From UBA9926 sp913064795 (GTDB lineage: Bacteria > Pseudomonadota > Gammaproteobacteria > Pseudomonadales > Azotimanducaceae), in NCBI GenBank assembly GCA_045560765.1, contig JBJKZD010000010.1:682001-746000 (forward strand): a stretch of DNA of 64,000 bases. The letters are read 5' to 3'. Below the pieces are notes generated by a model. The model was given only the letters and a program-made list of their open reading frames with translations, had not been told where the DNA came from and searched no databases. Positions 1 to 9,631 of the stretch are shown here, piece by piece; within the stretch, counting starts at the first letter, position 1, and each line of letters begins with the position of its first letter. The position numbers and the translations under genes were made by a program.

Positions 1-1007
1 AAAATGCCATCAGATCAAGCTCGGCGCCTGCAGCGAACCCAAGAAGCAGTGCCGCGATTTGCGCATTCAGCAAAGTCAGTTCCGACCAAAGCAGCAGACA
101 ACCGACAATGGGTAGGCTGATGGCAAGTGCTGCCACACCCGGCGCCCAAAAGCGGTCTACGCAAAATCCGATGACCAATCGGCCCGTGATCACGGCGACA
201 CCGAAGAGGCTCATGGTCTCCGCAGCTGCGACAGGGTCAATGCCAGCATCGGTGAGTGCTGGTACAAGATTAGGGATCAGGCCCGATTGCGCGATATACA
301 CCAGAAAAATTGAGAACAGTAAAACCCAAAACTTATAAGAGGTGACCGCTTCCGCCAGCGTAAAGCCCGATAAATTGGCGGGCTGGTCGACCTCGGGTGA
401 CTGACCCTGAAGCCGGTCTTGAGGTCTAAAGAAGAAATAAACCAGCGGCCCGGCAACGACAACGGGCAACACCGCTAGGCCGAGATAGCCCGCACGCCAG
501 CCGTAGTTGGCCAAAATGTAGGCAATAATGGGGGGGACGATCACAGCACAAAGGCCGGTGCCGCTGAGGACCAAGCCGAGCGCTAATCCCCTATGGGTCT
601 GGAAATTTGCGGTGACTGCGGTCGTCCAAGTCACGGGGATGGTGCCAGCCCCTAACAGGGCCATGCAGGCGTAGGCGCCATAAAATTGCCAGAGGGCACC
701 TGTAGATGTTGCGGGAACGACAAAGGCGAGACTGAGGCCGACCAGTCCAAAAAGCGCCACAGGTCTTGCGCCGTAGCGATGGATCAAAAGGCCAATGACC
801 GGAGAGGTAAAGACGCCGATGCCAGTGCTAAACAGCAGCGAGAGCTGAAATTCTGTTCGAGACCAGCCGAACTCCTCGGTCACAGGCACGACGAATAAGC
901 CCATGGTGTAAAACGGCAAGACGATCGAGCTGCAAATGACGCCGACACAAGCGGCGATGAGCAGCATGGGTTGTCGGGTTATTTCGTTTGAACTCAGTGA
1001 TGTCATT
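1..1007 (-). CDS. MFS transporter, 3' end cut by window edge
   Basis: Reading the minus strand from an ATG at 1007 gives about 335 codons without a stop, running off the left edge, so the C-terminus is missing. The product is strongly hydrophobic, with about ten visible membrane spans and a short cytoplasmic loop rich in Pro, Asp and Gln near the middle. The pattern R-G-L-A-L-G followed by a Gly-rich helix in the fifth span, and G-A-E-L-D at the end, resemble monocarboxylate or oxalate/formate-type carriers of the major facilitator superfamily. The substrate cannot be read from the sequence, but an organic acid is a fair guess. The gene is transcribed away from the PLP lyase gene at 1446, leaving a 438-bp divergent gap. 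Confidence 0.8.
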
Positions 1008-1068
1008 AGGCTCACAGGTACGGCCTCAAAATAAGCAGGGTTAACGCTACGTGATCTGGTTTGATTTG

Positions 1069-1106
1069 CAAAGGCTTTGTTCATTGACAAGGCTGTGTTC
1101 ATTAAA
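1069..1106. repeat. Imperfect tandem duplication, about 18-19 nt unit
   Basis: Two adjacent copies of a unit starting CAAAGGCTTTGTTCATT lie at 1069-1087 and 1088-1106. A weaker third start (AAGGTTAG) follows, and GTTCATTGG recurs at 1131. The rest of the 1008-1445 gap shows no gene or recognisable RNA. A clear AAGGAGG ribosome-binding site at 1434-1440 belongs to the next gene. Confidence 0.55.
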
Positions 1107-1445
1107 AAGGTTAGCCCGCTGAGAGGTCGGGTTCATTGGAAGTGAGCTGTCTTCTTCGCATTTGGCGCGATGTATTGCCAATGCATTTTTCCGGCCCTTG
1201 AGCCACGCGGCTGGCTCGCTCTCGGCTCATGGCGGGGGATTTCATTCGTTTGCTTAAGACCTAACCCAAACGCTAGGGAGGTACGCCAGAAGGTTGTGAG
1301 CAATGAACCGTTAAGATTTGATGCCGTTTGATCAGTGGATGGCTGGGGCTGATGCCGGCTCCTAGGGTACAGCTTTCGCAGTGCGCTGTTTCTTGGCTAT
1401 GATGCGGTAAAGGCGAACAAACTAAATCGTGTTAAGGAGGCCGAG

Positions 1446-2696
1446 GTGAGTACTGATCAGGTGACGTTCAAAATGCCGGAGACGGGTCGACCCTTTGATG
1501 ATCTGCGCTCCGAGATGGTGGAGCGGGGCGGCGGGGATGTTCGATGGCGCGAAGGCAAAACTGCGGTTTATGTGTTCAATGCCGGTGAGGACGTTACCCG
1601 GGTCCAAAAGGAGGCCTACACGCTCTATCTCTCAGAAAATGGTCTTGGGCCCGCTGCTTTTCCTTCCTTAAAACGAATGGAAGAGGAAGTGGTCGCGATG
1701 GGGTTGGATTTGCTTCATGGTCCCAGGGGGGCGGTGGGTCATATGACCTCTGGGGGCACGGATTCGATTACAATGGCGGTCAAGGCTGCTCGGGATTATG
1801 CGCGATCGATCAGTTTGCCTGAACCCTTTAATTTGGTCATGCCTTACTCGGCGCACCCGGCTTTTGATAAGGCTGCGGCCTTGATGTCTCTCGAAATTCG
1901 CCGGGTACCTGTGACGGATGCCTATTTGGCAGATGTTCCCGGGATGTCAGAGCAGATCGACGGATCGACCATCATGCTAGTGGGATCTGCTCCAAGCTTC
2001 CCTTACGGATTGATCGACCCCATGGCTGAACTCAGCGCACTCGCGATCGAGCGGCAGGTTTGGCTGCATGTTGACGCCTGCGTGGGGGGGTATATCGCGC
2101 CTTTTGTTCGACTCAACGGCGCGCCGATTCCCGATTTTGATTTCGCCTTGCCCGGAGTGCTTTCGATGTCGGCGGATCTTCATAAGTATGGTTATTGTGC
2201 AAAAGGAGCCAGCACGGTTTTTTATCGAACCGAGGCTTTGAGAGACTTCATGGTTTTTGATCAGCGAGATTGGCCAGCGGGCCGAATGGTGACGCCGACC
2301 CTCGCGGGAACGCGGCCTGGCGGTGCCATTTCATCGGCCTGGGCAGTGATGAACTATTTGGGCGTCTCTGGCTATCAAGCCAAGCAACGGCAGGTCACCG
2401 AAGCGAGAGCTGCGATCGAGGCAGGTGTAGAAGGGTTAGGTTTTGAAGTCATCGGCGCACCGCAGCTTGGAATCCTTGCTTTTACTCGCTCAGATCTTGA
2501 TGTTTTTGCGGTCTACCGAAAACTTTATGAGCGTGGCTGGGTGACCAGCCTCTGTACTCAACCAAAAGCCTTGCATTTAATGTTGTCGCCGTTTCACGCG
2601 AGCGTAACGGATCAATATCTTTCGGATCTTGCCGAGAGCGTCGAGGCGGTTGAGGCCGGAGCAACCGAGACGGTGACAGAAGTTAGGTACAGCTGA
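1446..2696 (+). CDS. PLP-dependent decarboxylase/lyase, sphingosine-1-phosphate lyase-like
   Basis: The 416-residue product has the layout of group II PLP-dependent decarboxylases and sphingosine-phosphate lyases. A phosphate-binding S-G-G-T-D-S loop is near residue 102, the cofactor-ring aspartate is in H-V-D-A-C at about D210, and the Schiff-base lysine is in S-A-D-L-H-K at about K247, followed by a Gly-containing loop. It is cytoplasmic, with no signal peptide. The start is a GTG at 1446, chosen because a strong AAGGAGG sits five bases upstream. The natural substrate could be an amino acid or a phosphorylated long-chain amine; neighbours do not decide this. It converges with the dehydrogenase gene ending at 2730. 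Confidence 0.85.
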   Translation: MSTDQVTFKMPETGRPFDDLRSEMVERGGGDVRWREGKTAVYVFNAGEDVTRVQKEAYTLYLSENGLGPAAFPSLKRMEEEVVAMGLDLLHGPRGAVGHMTSGGTDSITMAVKAARDYARSISLPEPFNLVMPYSAHPAFDKAAALMSLEIRRVPVTDAYLADVPGMSEQIDGSTIMLVGSAPSFPYGLIDPMAELSALAIERQVWLHVDACVGGYIAPFVRLNGAPIPDFDFALPGVLSMSADLHKYGYCAKGASTVFYRTEALRDFMVFDQRDWPAGRMVTPTLAGTRPGGAISSAWAVMNYLGVSGYQAKQRQVTEARAAIEAGVEGLGFEVIGAPQLGILAFTRSDLDVFAVYRKLYERGWVTSLCTQPKALHLMLSPFHASVTDQYLSDLAESVEAVEAGATETVTEVRYS

Positions 2697-2729
2697 TGTG
2701 ATTGAACAAGTAGGTTCTCTGAAACCGGC

Positions 2730-3569
2730 TCAGTCCGCCCAGTCAGGTCCGAGCGCACCGCGATGGGGGAAGTCCGAGGACTTAAGCGCCTGATTGGATC
2801 CGTAACGGGACACCCCGCCATCGACCATCAGAACCTCTCCGGTGATAAAGCGTCCGGCGGGAGAGACTAAAAAAACAGCGCCGTTGGCGACATCCTCGGG
2901 TGTACCCGGTTGTGGAATGGGTGTATCGCCAATGTCATCGAGGACGTCGTCATCATAGGTTGCTTGCATTCCAGGGGTGATGATTGCGCCGGGTCCCAAA
3001 CAGTTGACCCGAACCTTGGGTCCCCATTCATAAGAAAGGCTTCGGGTCATCTCTGCAACTCCAGCCCGCGCAGCGCCGGAGTGGGCGATGCCGGGATTGC
3101 CCCGTCCAATCGTCATGATAATGTTGAGGATGACGCCCCCGCGCCCCTTGAGCATTTGCTGGCCCAAGGCTTGGGTCATGTTCCAGGTTCCGTTGAGATT
3201 CAGGTCAATGATGGTGCGCCAGCCTTTGGGGCTATAGTTTTCTGCGGCTTGAGGAAATTGCCCCCCTGCATTGTTGATGAGGATGTCAGTTTGGCCGTCC
3301 TCCGTTTCAAGGGCTGCTGCCAGTTGGGCAACGCTGTCAAGATCTCTGATATCAACCAGTCGGGTCTTTACAGGACGTTGGGTTTCAGATGCAATGGCTT
3401 CGGCGGTCGCCTGTAGCGGTTCGACTTGACGCGCAGCAATCGTGACAGTCGCTCCAGCTCTGGCGAGCTCAAAGGCAATGGCGCGACCAATTCCCGTCCC
3501 GCCGCCGGTGACGAGGGCACGTTTGCCTTTGAGTAAGTCAGGGTTATAGCAATGGGTTGGAACAGACAT
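2730..3569 (-). CDS. SDR oxidoreductase resembling peroxisomal trans-2-enoyl-CoA reductase
   Basis: A 279-residue Rossmann-fold short-chain dehydrogenase. The cofactor motif T-G-G-G-T-G-I-G lies at residues 21-28 and N-N-A-G-G is in the middle. The usual catalytic Tyr-x-x-x-Lys is absent: the equivalent position reads H-S-G-A-A-R-A-G-V, which is also the signature of mammalian PECR and related 2-enoyl-CoA or 2,4-dienoyl-CoA reductases. It probably reduces an enoyl-CoA with NADPH during breakdown or remodelling of unsaturated acyl chains in the cytoplasm. The last ten or so residues form a polar tail. It stands alone on the minus strand, converging with the PLP lyase gene. Confidence 0.85.
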   Translation of the reverse strand: MSVPTHCYNPDLLKGKRALVTGGGTGIGRAIAFELARAGATVTIAARQVEPLQATAEAIASETQRPVKTRLVDIRDLDSVAQLAAALETEDGQTDILINNAGGQFPQAAENYSPKGWRTIIDLNLNGTWNMTQALGQQMLKGRGGVILNIIMTIGRGNPGIAHSGAARAGVAEMTRSLSYEWGPKVRVNCLGPGAIITPGMQATYDDDVLDDIGDTPIPQPGTPEDVANGAVFLVSPAGRFITGEVLMVDGGVSRYGSNQALKSSDFPHRGALGPDWAD

Positions 3570-3748
3570 AAGCGCTCAGTGGACGAAAAACGCGAGTGTA
3601 CCCCATTTCTCGTCGGGGGTGCGTGTTGCCGCGCCAGATCCCCAGCCCGGTTTGATAAAACAGCGAAACTGCGCACGATTGCCGGTTCATTGCCTAATCG
3701 AAGGCGCTACTTGCTCCAATTGCGGGTCTCAACTGTAAGGGAGGTTCT

Positions 3749-5065
3749 ATGTTGAACACCATAAGAAATATCACTTGGGCGCTGGCAGCGACCTTTACGC
3801 TGATTACGGGAAGCGCTACCGCAGACGAGTTAGTCCGCGTTGCGCCTGAGCAGCAGGGCATGTCCTCCGAGCGACTGCGTCGCCTCGACGATCTTGCAGC
3901 CAAATACGTGGCCGAGGGTCAAGTTGCGGGCATTCAACTGCAAGTCAATCGTGGGGGTCAATTGGTCTATTCCAGTTCAGTCGGCCACCGCTCAGTCGCT
4001 GCACGCCAAGCCCTCGAAACTGACGACCTTTTTCGGATTTATTCAATGACAAAACCGATCACCGCTGTAGCCCTGATGCAGCTCTACGAGGCAGGGCACT
4101 TTCATTTGTCCGATCCGATCACAAAGTGGCTACCTGAGTTAGAGGCGCTGCAAGTCAGACTGCCGGATGGTCAGCTCGTACCTGTCAACCGGTCACCCAC
4201 GATGGCAGAGCTGCTGACCCATACTGCAGGGTTCTCGTATGGGTTTTATCCCAAGGATCCGATTGATCAAGCTTACCGCGAGGCTGGCTTATGGGGTTCT
4301 GAAGATTTGGATGCTTTTGTCCTGAAGATCGCGAAGTTGCCGCTGGCTTTTCAGCCCGGGAAAGATTGGCGATACTCGATTGCGGTCGATTTGACGGGGC
4401 TAATCATTGAGCGTATGTCGGGACAGTCCCTCGACGTATTTTTCAAGCAATCTCTGTTTGAGCCGCTGGGTATGACCGATACTTTTTTTGAGGTTCCAGC
4501 AGACAAACGTCATCGTCTGGTAACCAATCATTATTGGGATTGGAGTCAGAACCAATTGGCGGAGGTGGTGGGGACAGTACCCACTTTGGGTATCGAGTCA
4601 GAAGAGGATGCGATGAGTGGATTTGATCGCGTCACGCTCTTTACAGGAGGTGCCGGGCTGGTTTCTACGATGCGCGATTATATGCGCTTCGCAGAAATGT
4701 TGCGGGCTGGCGGAGTGCTCGATGATGTTCGAGTCATTGGCCCTAAAACTCTGAAATTCATGACTAAAAATCACCTTCCAAAAAACCTTGCCAGTACAGG
4801 AAGTGGTGAGGACCCGATCCAAAATCGATTTAAAAGCTTTGGCTTTGGACTCGGATTCGGGGTGATGATGGATCCCGTCGGATCAGGAGTTCTCAGCAGT
4901 CGAGGCAGTTTTTCTTGGGGCGGTGCAGCAGGCACGATCTTTTGGATTGATCCTGGTGAAGATATTGCTGCGGTGGCTATGATTCAGTTGATGGGTTCGC
5001 CTTGGCCTTTAAGAAACGATTTTGCCCTTGGTGTTTATCAAGCGTTGACTGAGAGTTACGAATAA
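3749..5065 (+). CDS. Exported serine hydrolase of the class C beta-lactamase family
   Basis: The 438-residue product begins with a signal peptide (Lys/Arg-poor start, hydrophobic core, cleavage likely after A-T-A near residue 25). The nucleophile motif S-M-T-K is at residues 99-102, a Y-S-I motif that can supply the catalytic Tyr is near 209, and a W-G-G-A-A-G-T strand near 390 replaces the KTG box. This pattern fits EstB-like esterases and penicillin-binding-protein-like hydrolases rather than a true beta-lactamase. The start is supported by a GGGAGG site just upstream. It probably acts in the periplasm on an ester or D-amino peptide, and the substrate is unknown. It converges with the RND permease gene ending at 5200. 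Confidence 0.88.
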   Translation: MLNTIRNITWALAATFTLITGSATADELVRVAPEQQGMSSERLRRLDDLAAKYVAEGQVAGIQLQVNRGGQLVYSSSVGHRSVAARQALETDDLFRIYSMTKPITAVALMQLYEAGHFHLSDPITKWLPELEALQVRLPDGQLVPVNRSPTMAELLTHTAGFSYGFYPKDPIDQAYREAGLWGSEDLDAFVLKIAKLPLAFQPGKDWRYSIAVDLTGLIIERMSGQSLDVFFKQSLFEPLGMTDTFFEVPADKRHRLVTNHYWDWSQNQLAEVVGTVPTLGIESEEDAMSGFDRVTLFTGGAGLVSTMRDYMRFAEMLRAGGVLDDVRVIGPKTLKFMTKNHLPKNLASTGSGEDPIQNRFKSFGFGLGFGVMMDPVGSGVLSSRGSFSWGGAAGTIFWIDPGEDIAAVAMIQLMGSPWPLRNDFALGVYQALTESYE

Positions 5066-5199
5066 GGATCCACGACGGTAAGCGAGCGTCTTTGGGGTAG
5101 GCATTGCTTCCGCAAACGCCGGCGTACCGGGTGCTCCTGCAGCCTGATACCGAGATTCACAGGGCGGGTCGGATAACGGTTGCGCTGAACTTGTGGATT

Positions 5200-8100
5200 C
5201 TATAACGGGCTGACTTGCCCCGAAGTGAGAGCTTCTGATTCGGTTTTCTGATCGGGTTGGGGATGGATCAACCAATACAATAGCGGGATTGCGAACATGA
5301 TTAAAAGCGTAGAAAACGCGAGCCCGCCCATAATGCAGACCGCCATTTCGAGGAAAAAAGCGTCGGATAAGAGCGGGGACATGCCAACGATGGTGGTGCC
5401 AGCGGCCAGCATGACCGGTCTCAGCCGGCTCACGCTGGCCGCGACAATCGCGCTGGGCTCGAAACCATTTTCAGCGACGCGCTTATCAATTTCGTCGACT
5501 AGAACAACGCAGTTTTTGATCAGCATCCCAGACAAGGACAAAAATCCTAGGAATGATGGAAACGTAAATGACAGGTCGGTGACCAAGAGGCTGATGACGA
5601 CGCCGCAAACAGTCATCGGTACGGTTAACCAGATGATGATGGGTTGCTTAAGCTTGCCAAACAGCAGGATCGTGACAAAGAACATCAACCCAAAGGTCAG
5701 CGGGATCATTTTCCCTAGCGTTTCTCGTGCTTCAGAGCTGCCCTCATATTCGCCGCCCCATTCAAACGCGTAGCCCGGGGGAAGTGCAATGGCTTCAATG
5801 TCGGAGCGTACTTTCCCAAACTCTGCATCGAAGTTTGTTCCTATCGGCGGGTTGGACCGTGCGGTCAAGGTATCGACCCGATTGCGCCGGTAGATCAAGG
5901 TTTCAGAAGCTGTGAGCTGGAAGCCATCAATGACTTGGCGAAGGGGAACATAGGCGCCGAGACTTTGACTCCAAACTGTGCGGTCGGTAATGCGTTGAAG
6001 GCTACTTCGCTCTGACAGGGGAGCCCGGGCAATGACGGGTAAAATAATATCATCATCTCGGAACCGAGCGATTGGAATACCGACGGTTGCGTAGCTGAGC
6101 GACCGGGCAAGGTCAGCTCGGCTGACGAGTGACCTCGCTGCATTCTCGTCGTTGAATTTGGGGGTCATTTCAAGAGCGGGCTGACGCCAATTTAACTGGA
6201 GGTCTCGATGATTGTGTTCCGCCAGAAGGGCGAGGGAGCGCTCTCCTAGTTGTCTTAGGACCTGAGAATCTGGACCGCTGAATCGAGCCTCGATTTTGTA
6301 GGGACCACTGGGACTAAACTCGCTTCGGCGTACCTGAATTTCGGCATTCGGAAATTGTTCAAAACCAATCCGCCGCGCACGGTCCATTGCGCCTGACATC
6401 GATGCCACTTGATCGACTCGTACCAGTAAATGGCCATAGGCTGGATTAGGCTGCTCCGGTTGGATCGTTGCAGCAAACCGGGTGGTGCCGCGACCGATAA
6501 AGGCAGTGATGTCCGTGGTGGAGGGGTCGCTATCGAGTTGCTCGGTTAGGCGCGAGAGTTCTTTTTGGGTGGTTTGAATACTGGTGCCCTGAGGCAGTAA
6601 GAAATCGACGAAAAAGATGGGTGTATTATTCGTCGGAAAAAAGCTCTGCTTAACAAGGCCAAAGCCCCAGATGCACAGAGCCGTGATTCCAAGGATCAGC
6701 AGCATACCGAACCAAGCTTGACGGAGCCCTGCGCCGATGATCGCGCGATAAGGTGCGTATCCCCAGCCCTGGTAGATCAACGCTTCGGATTGGGCGGCAC
6801 CGGGCTTGAGCAGTAATTTTGCGAGGACTGGCGCGATGAAGATCGCCAGAATCCAGCTGAGCAGCAAAGAGATCCCAACGACCTGAAATAAGGAAATCAG
6901 AAAATGACCGGTGCTGTCTTCAGAGAGTCCAATCGGCGCAAACGCAAGAATTCCGATGAGGGTTGCACCAAGCAATGGAAATTGGGTTCTAGCAACGGAT
7001 GCGCTGGCCGCGGCCCTGGCGGATAACCCCCGCTGAACGCCGATGACCATGCCCTCAACGATGACGATGGCGTTATCGACCAGCATACCCATGGCGATCA
7101 TCAGCGCACCCAGCGAGATTCTCTGCAATTCGATCTTGGCGAGTGCCATGACCAGCAGGGTTCCCATCACCGTCAGTAGCAAGATGGCCCCAACAATGGC
7201 GCCGGCCCGCCAACCCATGAAAATGCACAGTGCCGCGATAACGGTAATGATGCTCATGATCAGATTTCTTAGAAAGGTCGAGATGGCTTCGTTGACCACT
7301 TCATGCTGCCGATAGATCGGTTTAAAACTTACACCGAGTGGCAGAGTGTCGACGAGCGCATCGATGGCTGCATCCACCCGCTCGCCCACATCGACAACGT
7401 TTTCACCGGGTTTTACAGAGATGCCTAAATTGAAAACGGGCTCCCCATTGAACTCGATCAGTTCAATGGGTGTCTCGGTGAGTGCTCGACTGAGGCTCGC
7501 GATCTCACCAAGGGTGACGATTTCGGTGCTCCCGGGTCGACCGATTTTGAGCTGCTGTAGCGACTGAACGCTCGTGAAGTCCTCTTGGAGCTTCATGGCC
7601 GTTCGCCGTTGATCTAGGACCATAGAGGAATCTGGGGTGACGTCGGTTTGTTGGGCAATCGCACTGAGGACCTGATCAAGGGGTAGTCCCAGACGTACCA
7701 TCAGGTCATGGTCCATTTCGAGAAAGATCGCTTCTTGGGGCAAACCCATGGTTTCAATCTTTGCTACGCCGTCGACGCGAAGCAGTTGGGTGCTAACCTG
7801 CTTTGAGAGTTTCGTGATTTGCTTTGGTGTCTGTCCACTGGTGGTCACCGCATACACAATTCCGAAGACATCGCCATAGTCATCTTCGACCAAGGGTGTG
7901 CCTGCATTCTCGGGCAGCCGGAGCTCCGCCTCTCGGATTCTTCGTCTGAGTTCATCCCAGATTTGTGGAAGCTCAGCTTTGGAGAAGTTCTCGGATATTT
8001 CTAGCTGAACCTCCGAACGGCCGGGAACAGATTTTGAAATCATCTGTTCGAGATAGGGTAATTCTTGCAGCGCCGCTTCAATAACGTCGGTGACTTCATG

Positions 8101-8292
8101 GGCGACCTCTTGGGCGCTGGCGCCGGGGTAGGTCGTCACCACATAAGCGTAGTTCATCGGAAAGGGTGGGTCTTCAAGACGTCCTACATCAAATATTCCC
8201 CATAGGCCGCCCAGCAAACAAATCAGCGCAACGATCCAAGGGTAGATGGGGTGTTCAATGGCCCATTCTGCGATTTTGGATTGGGGTGTCAT
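5200..8292 (-). CDS. RND-family efflux pump inner-membrane permease (AcrB/MexB type)
   Basis: A 1030-residue product with the duplicated RND layout: one N-terminal membrane helix, a large periplasmic porter domain, six helices, then the same again. The proton-relay helix 4 reads G-M-L-V-D-N near residue 405, so only one of the usual two aspartates is present. The helix 10 lysine is kept in G-M-L-I-K-N near 925. I chose the ATG at 8292 because the frame open to 8379 would add 29 residues that overlap the adaptor gene and look unlike a pump start. The adaptor gene ends 25 bases upstream, so the two form one operon. No TolC-type outer-membrane channel gene is nearby. Confidence 0.93.
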   Translation of the reverse strand: MTPQSKIAEWAIEHPIYPWIVALICLLGGLWGIFDVGRLEDPPFPMNYAYVVTTYPGASAQEVAHEVTDVIEAALQELPYLEQMISKSVPGRSEVQLEISENFSKAELPQIWDELRRRIREAELRLPENAGTPLVEDDYGDVFGIVYAVTTSGQTPKQITKLSKQVSTQLLRVDGVAKIETMGLPQEAIFLEMDHDLMVRLGLPLDQVLSAIAQQTDVTPDSSMVLDQRRTAMKLQEDFTSVQSLQQLKIGRPGSTEIVTLGEIASLSRALTETPIELIEFNGEPVFNLGISVKPGENVVDVGERVDAAIDALVDTLPLGVSFKPIYRQHEVVNEAISTFLRNLIMSIITVIAALCIFMGWRAGAIVGAILLLTVMGTLLVMALAKIELQRISLGALMIAMGMLVDNAIVIVEGMVIGVQRGLSARAAASASVARTQFPLLGATLIGILAFAPIGLSEDSTGHFLISLFQVVGISLLLSWILAIFIAPVLAKLLLKPGAAQSEALIYQGWGYAPYRAIIGAGLRQAWFGMLLILGITALCIWGFGLVKQSFFPTNNTPIFFVDFLLPQGTSIQTTQKELSRLTEQLDSDPSTTDITAFIGRGTTRFAATIQPEQPNPAYGHLLVRVDQVASMSGAMDRARRIGFEQFPNAEIQVRRSEFSPSGPYKIEARFSGPDSQVLRQLGERSLALLAEHNHRDLQLNWRQPALEMTPKFNDENAARSLVSRADLARSLSYATVGIPIARFRDDDIILPVIARAPLSERSSLQRITDRTVWSQSLGAYVPLRQVIDGFQLTASETLIYRRNRVDTLTARSNPPIGTNFDAEFGKVRSDIEAIALPPGYAFEWGGEYEGSSEARETLGKMIPLTFGLMFFVTILLFGKLKQPIIIWLTVPMTVCGVVISLLVTDLSFTFPSFLGFLSLSGMLIKNCVVLVDEIDKRVAENGFEPSAIVAASVSRLRPVMLAAGTTIVGMSPLLSDAFFLEMAVCIMGGLAFSTLLIMFAIPLLYWLIHPQPDQKTESEALTSGQVSPL

Positions 8293-8317
8293 GGTTGTGC
8301 TCAAGGCCCAGCCCGTT

Positions 8318-9379
8318 TCATGAGGCGATGGGTGCAATTTGTAACCCGGGCCGTAAATGCTGAGCACCCGCCACCACAATTACATCACCTGAGCTGAGTC
8401 CAGAGGTCACCAAGACACCCTGACCGGCCATCAAGCCGATGACCACCTGGCGAGGCGTGACGCGTTGGGTGTCTGGATCCATAACCCAAACAAGGAAGTC
8501 GCCTTCAGGACTGGTCACTAAGGCTTCAAGGGGGATGGAAATCATCGATCCCTCGGCGCTTGGTTCGGCGATTACGGTGGCATTCATACCTGGAAGCAGC
8601 CGAAGGCCAGGAATGGGTGGCATCGCGAGGGTGACGGCAAAGCTTTGCGCGATCCCGTTGGCCTCTCCGACGTATTCTTTCAGTTGCACGGGAAAGCGTC
8701 GGTCTCCTGCGCCGCTCAAGGTCACAAAAAGTTCGGTAGTCGTGCCATCAAGGGTGCTCAGGAGCTTTTCGGGAACACTGATGCGGATGAAAAGCTCACT
8801 CAAATCGTTGAGCCGAACCAATGATTGGCCCGCTTGAATGGCCATATGGTTGTCGAGATGCCGGATTGCTAAATGCCCGGTAAAGGGAGCGATGAGTTGA
8901 GTGTCATCGAGCGCCTTCTGCGCTTGTAAAAACTCTGCTTGGCGTAGACGGACAACATTGACGGCGTCGTCCACGAAAGATTGAGAGATCGCGGCCTCGG
9001 CCAGTAGGGAACGTTTACGACGTAAGTCGGCTTCGGCCTGGGCCAGCCGTGCACTGGCGGCTTGTAACTGCAGTTCAAAATTTCGAGGATCCAGTTTGGC
9101 AATGACATCACCCTCAGTCACTGTTTCTCCTGAACGTGGTCCAATTTCAATCAGCTGGCCACCGACCTCGAAGGATAAATCAACGGTTTGCGCCGCGTCG
9201 ATTTTGCCGACAAAGCGATGAGAGGAGCGTTGAAGTTCCGGCGCGACGGTATGGACATACGCCGGTCGAATAGGGCTCGACTCGGATGTAGCGGGGGCTT
9301 CTGGCCCGCAAGCACTTAAAAGCAGGATCCCGGTGAGGAGACCTAAGGTGAAAAAGTGACGGTTCACGGCGATACCCAA
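8318..9379 (-). CDS. RND periplasmic adaptor (membrane fusion) lipoprotein
   Basis: The 353-residue product starts with a lipoprotein signal and an L-S-A-C lipobox with the modified cysteine at residue 24. The mature part shows the adaptor order: barrel-sandwich (lipoyl-like) halves, a helical hairpin rich in Ala, Gln, Arg and Leu around residues 100-150, a beta-barrel, and a membrane-proximal domain near the C-terminus. It links the inner-membrane permease encoded 25 bases downstream to an outer-membrane channel, which must be encoded elsewhere. An internal GTG five codons on is an alternative start. The 252-bp gap to the divergent metallo-hydrolase gene holds no recognisable operator. Confidence 0.92.
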   Translation of the reverse strand: MGIAVNRHFFTLGLLTGILLLSACGPEAPATSESSPIRPAYVHTVAPELQRSSHRFVGKIDAAQTVDLSFEVGGQLIEIGPRSGETVTEGDVIAKLDPRNFELQLQAASARLAQAEADLRRKRSLLAEAAISQSFVDDAVNVVRLRQAEFLQAQKALDDTQLIAPFTGHLAIRHLDNHMAIQAGQSLVRLNDLSELFIRISVPEKLLSTLDGTTTELFVTLSGAGDRRFPVQLKEYVGEANGIAQSFAVTLAMPPIPGLRLLPGMNATVIAEPSAEGSMISIPLEALVTSPEGDFLVWVMDPDTQRVTPRQVVIGLMAGQGVLVTSGLSSGDVIVVAGAQHLRPGLQIAPIAS

Positions 9380-9631
9380 GACGATCCAAACCTTCGAAAG
9401 TTCGATGCTAGCAGCTGTCTGTAGCCCAGCGCAATCGAGGACTGAAGACGATTAGGCGCTAGCCTTGACCGGTTGAGAGGCGTATATTTTTAGTCGTGTC
9501 GCTGCCGGGTCCGTTGAGCAACGCATCAGGATTTTGTCATGATGGGCGTTGGTCACCGTCTTTGGTGAAACATAGATGGTGGTGGTTAAAAGATTTAGGG
9601 CCGATGGTTCAGGTCCCCATAAAGGAGAAGA

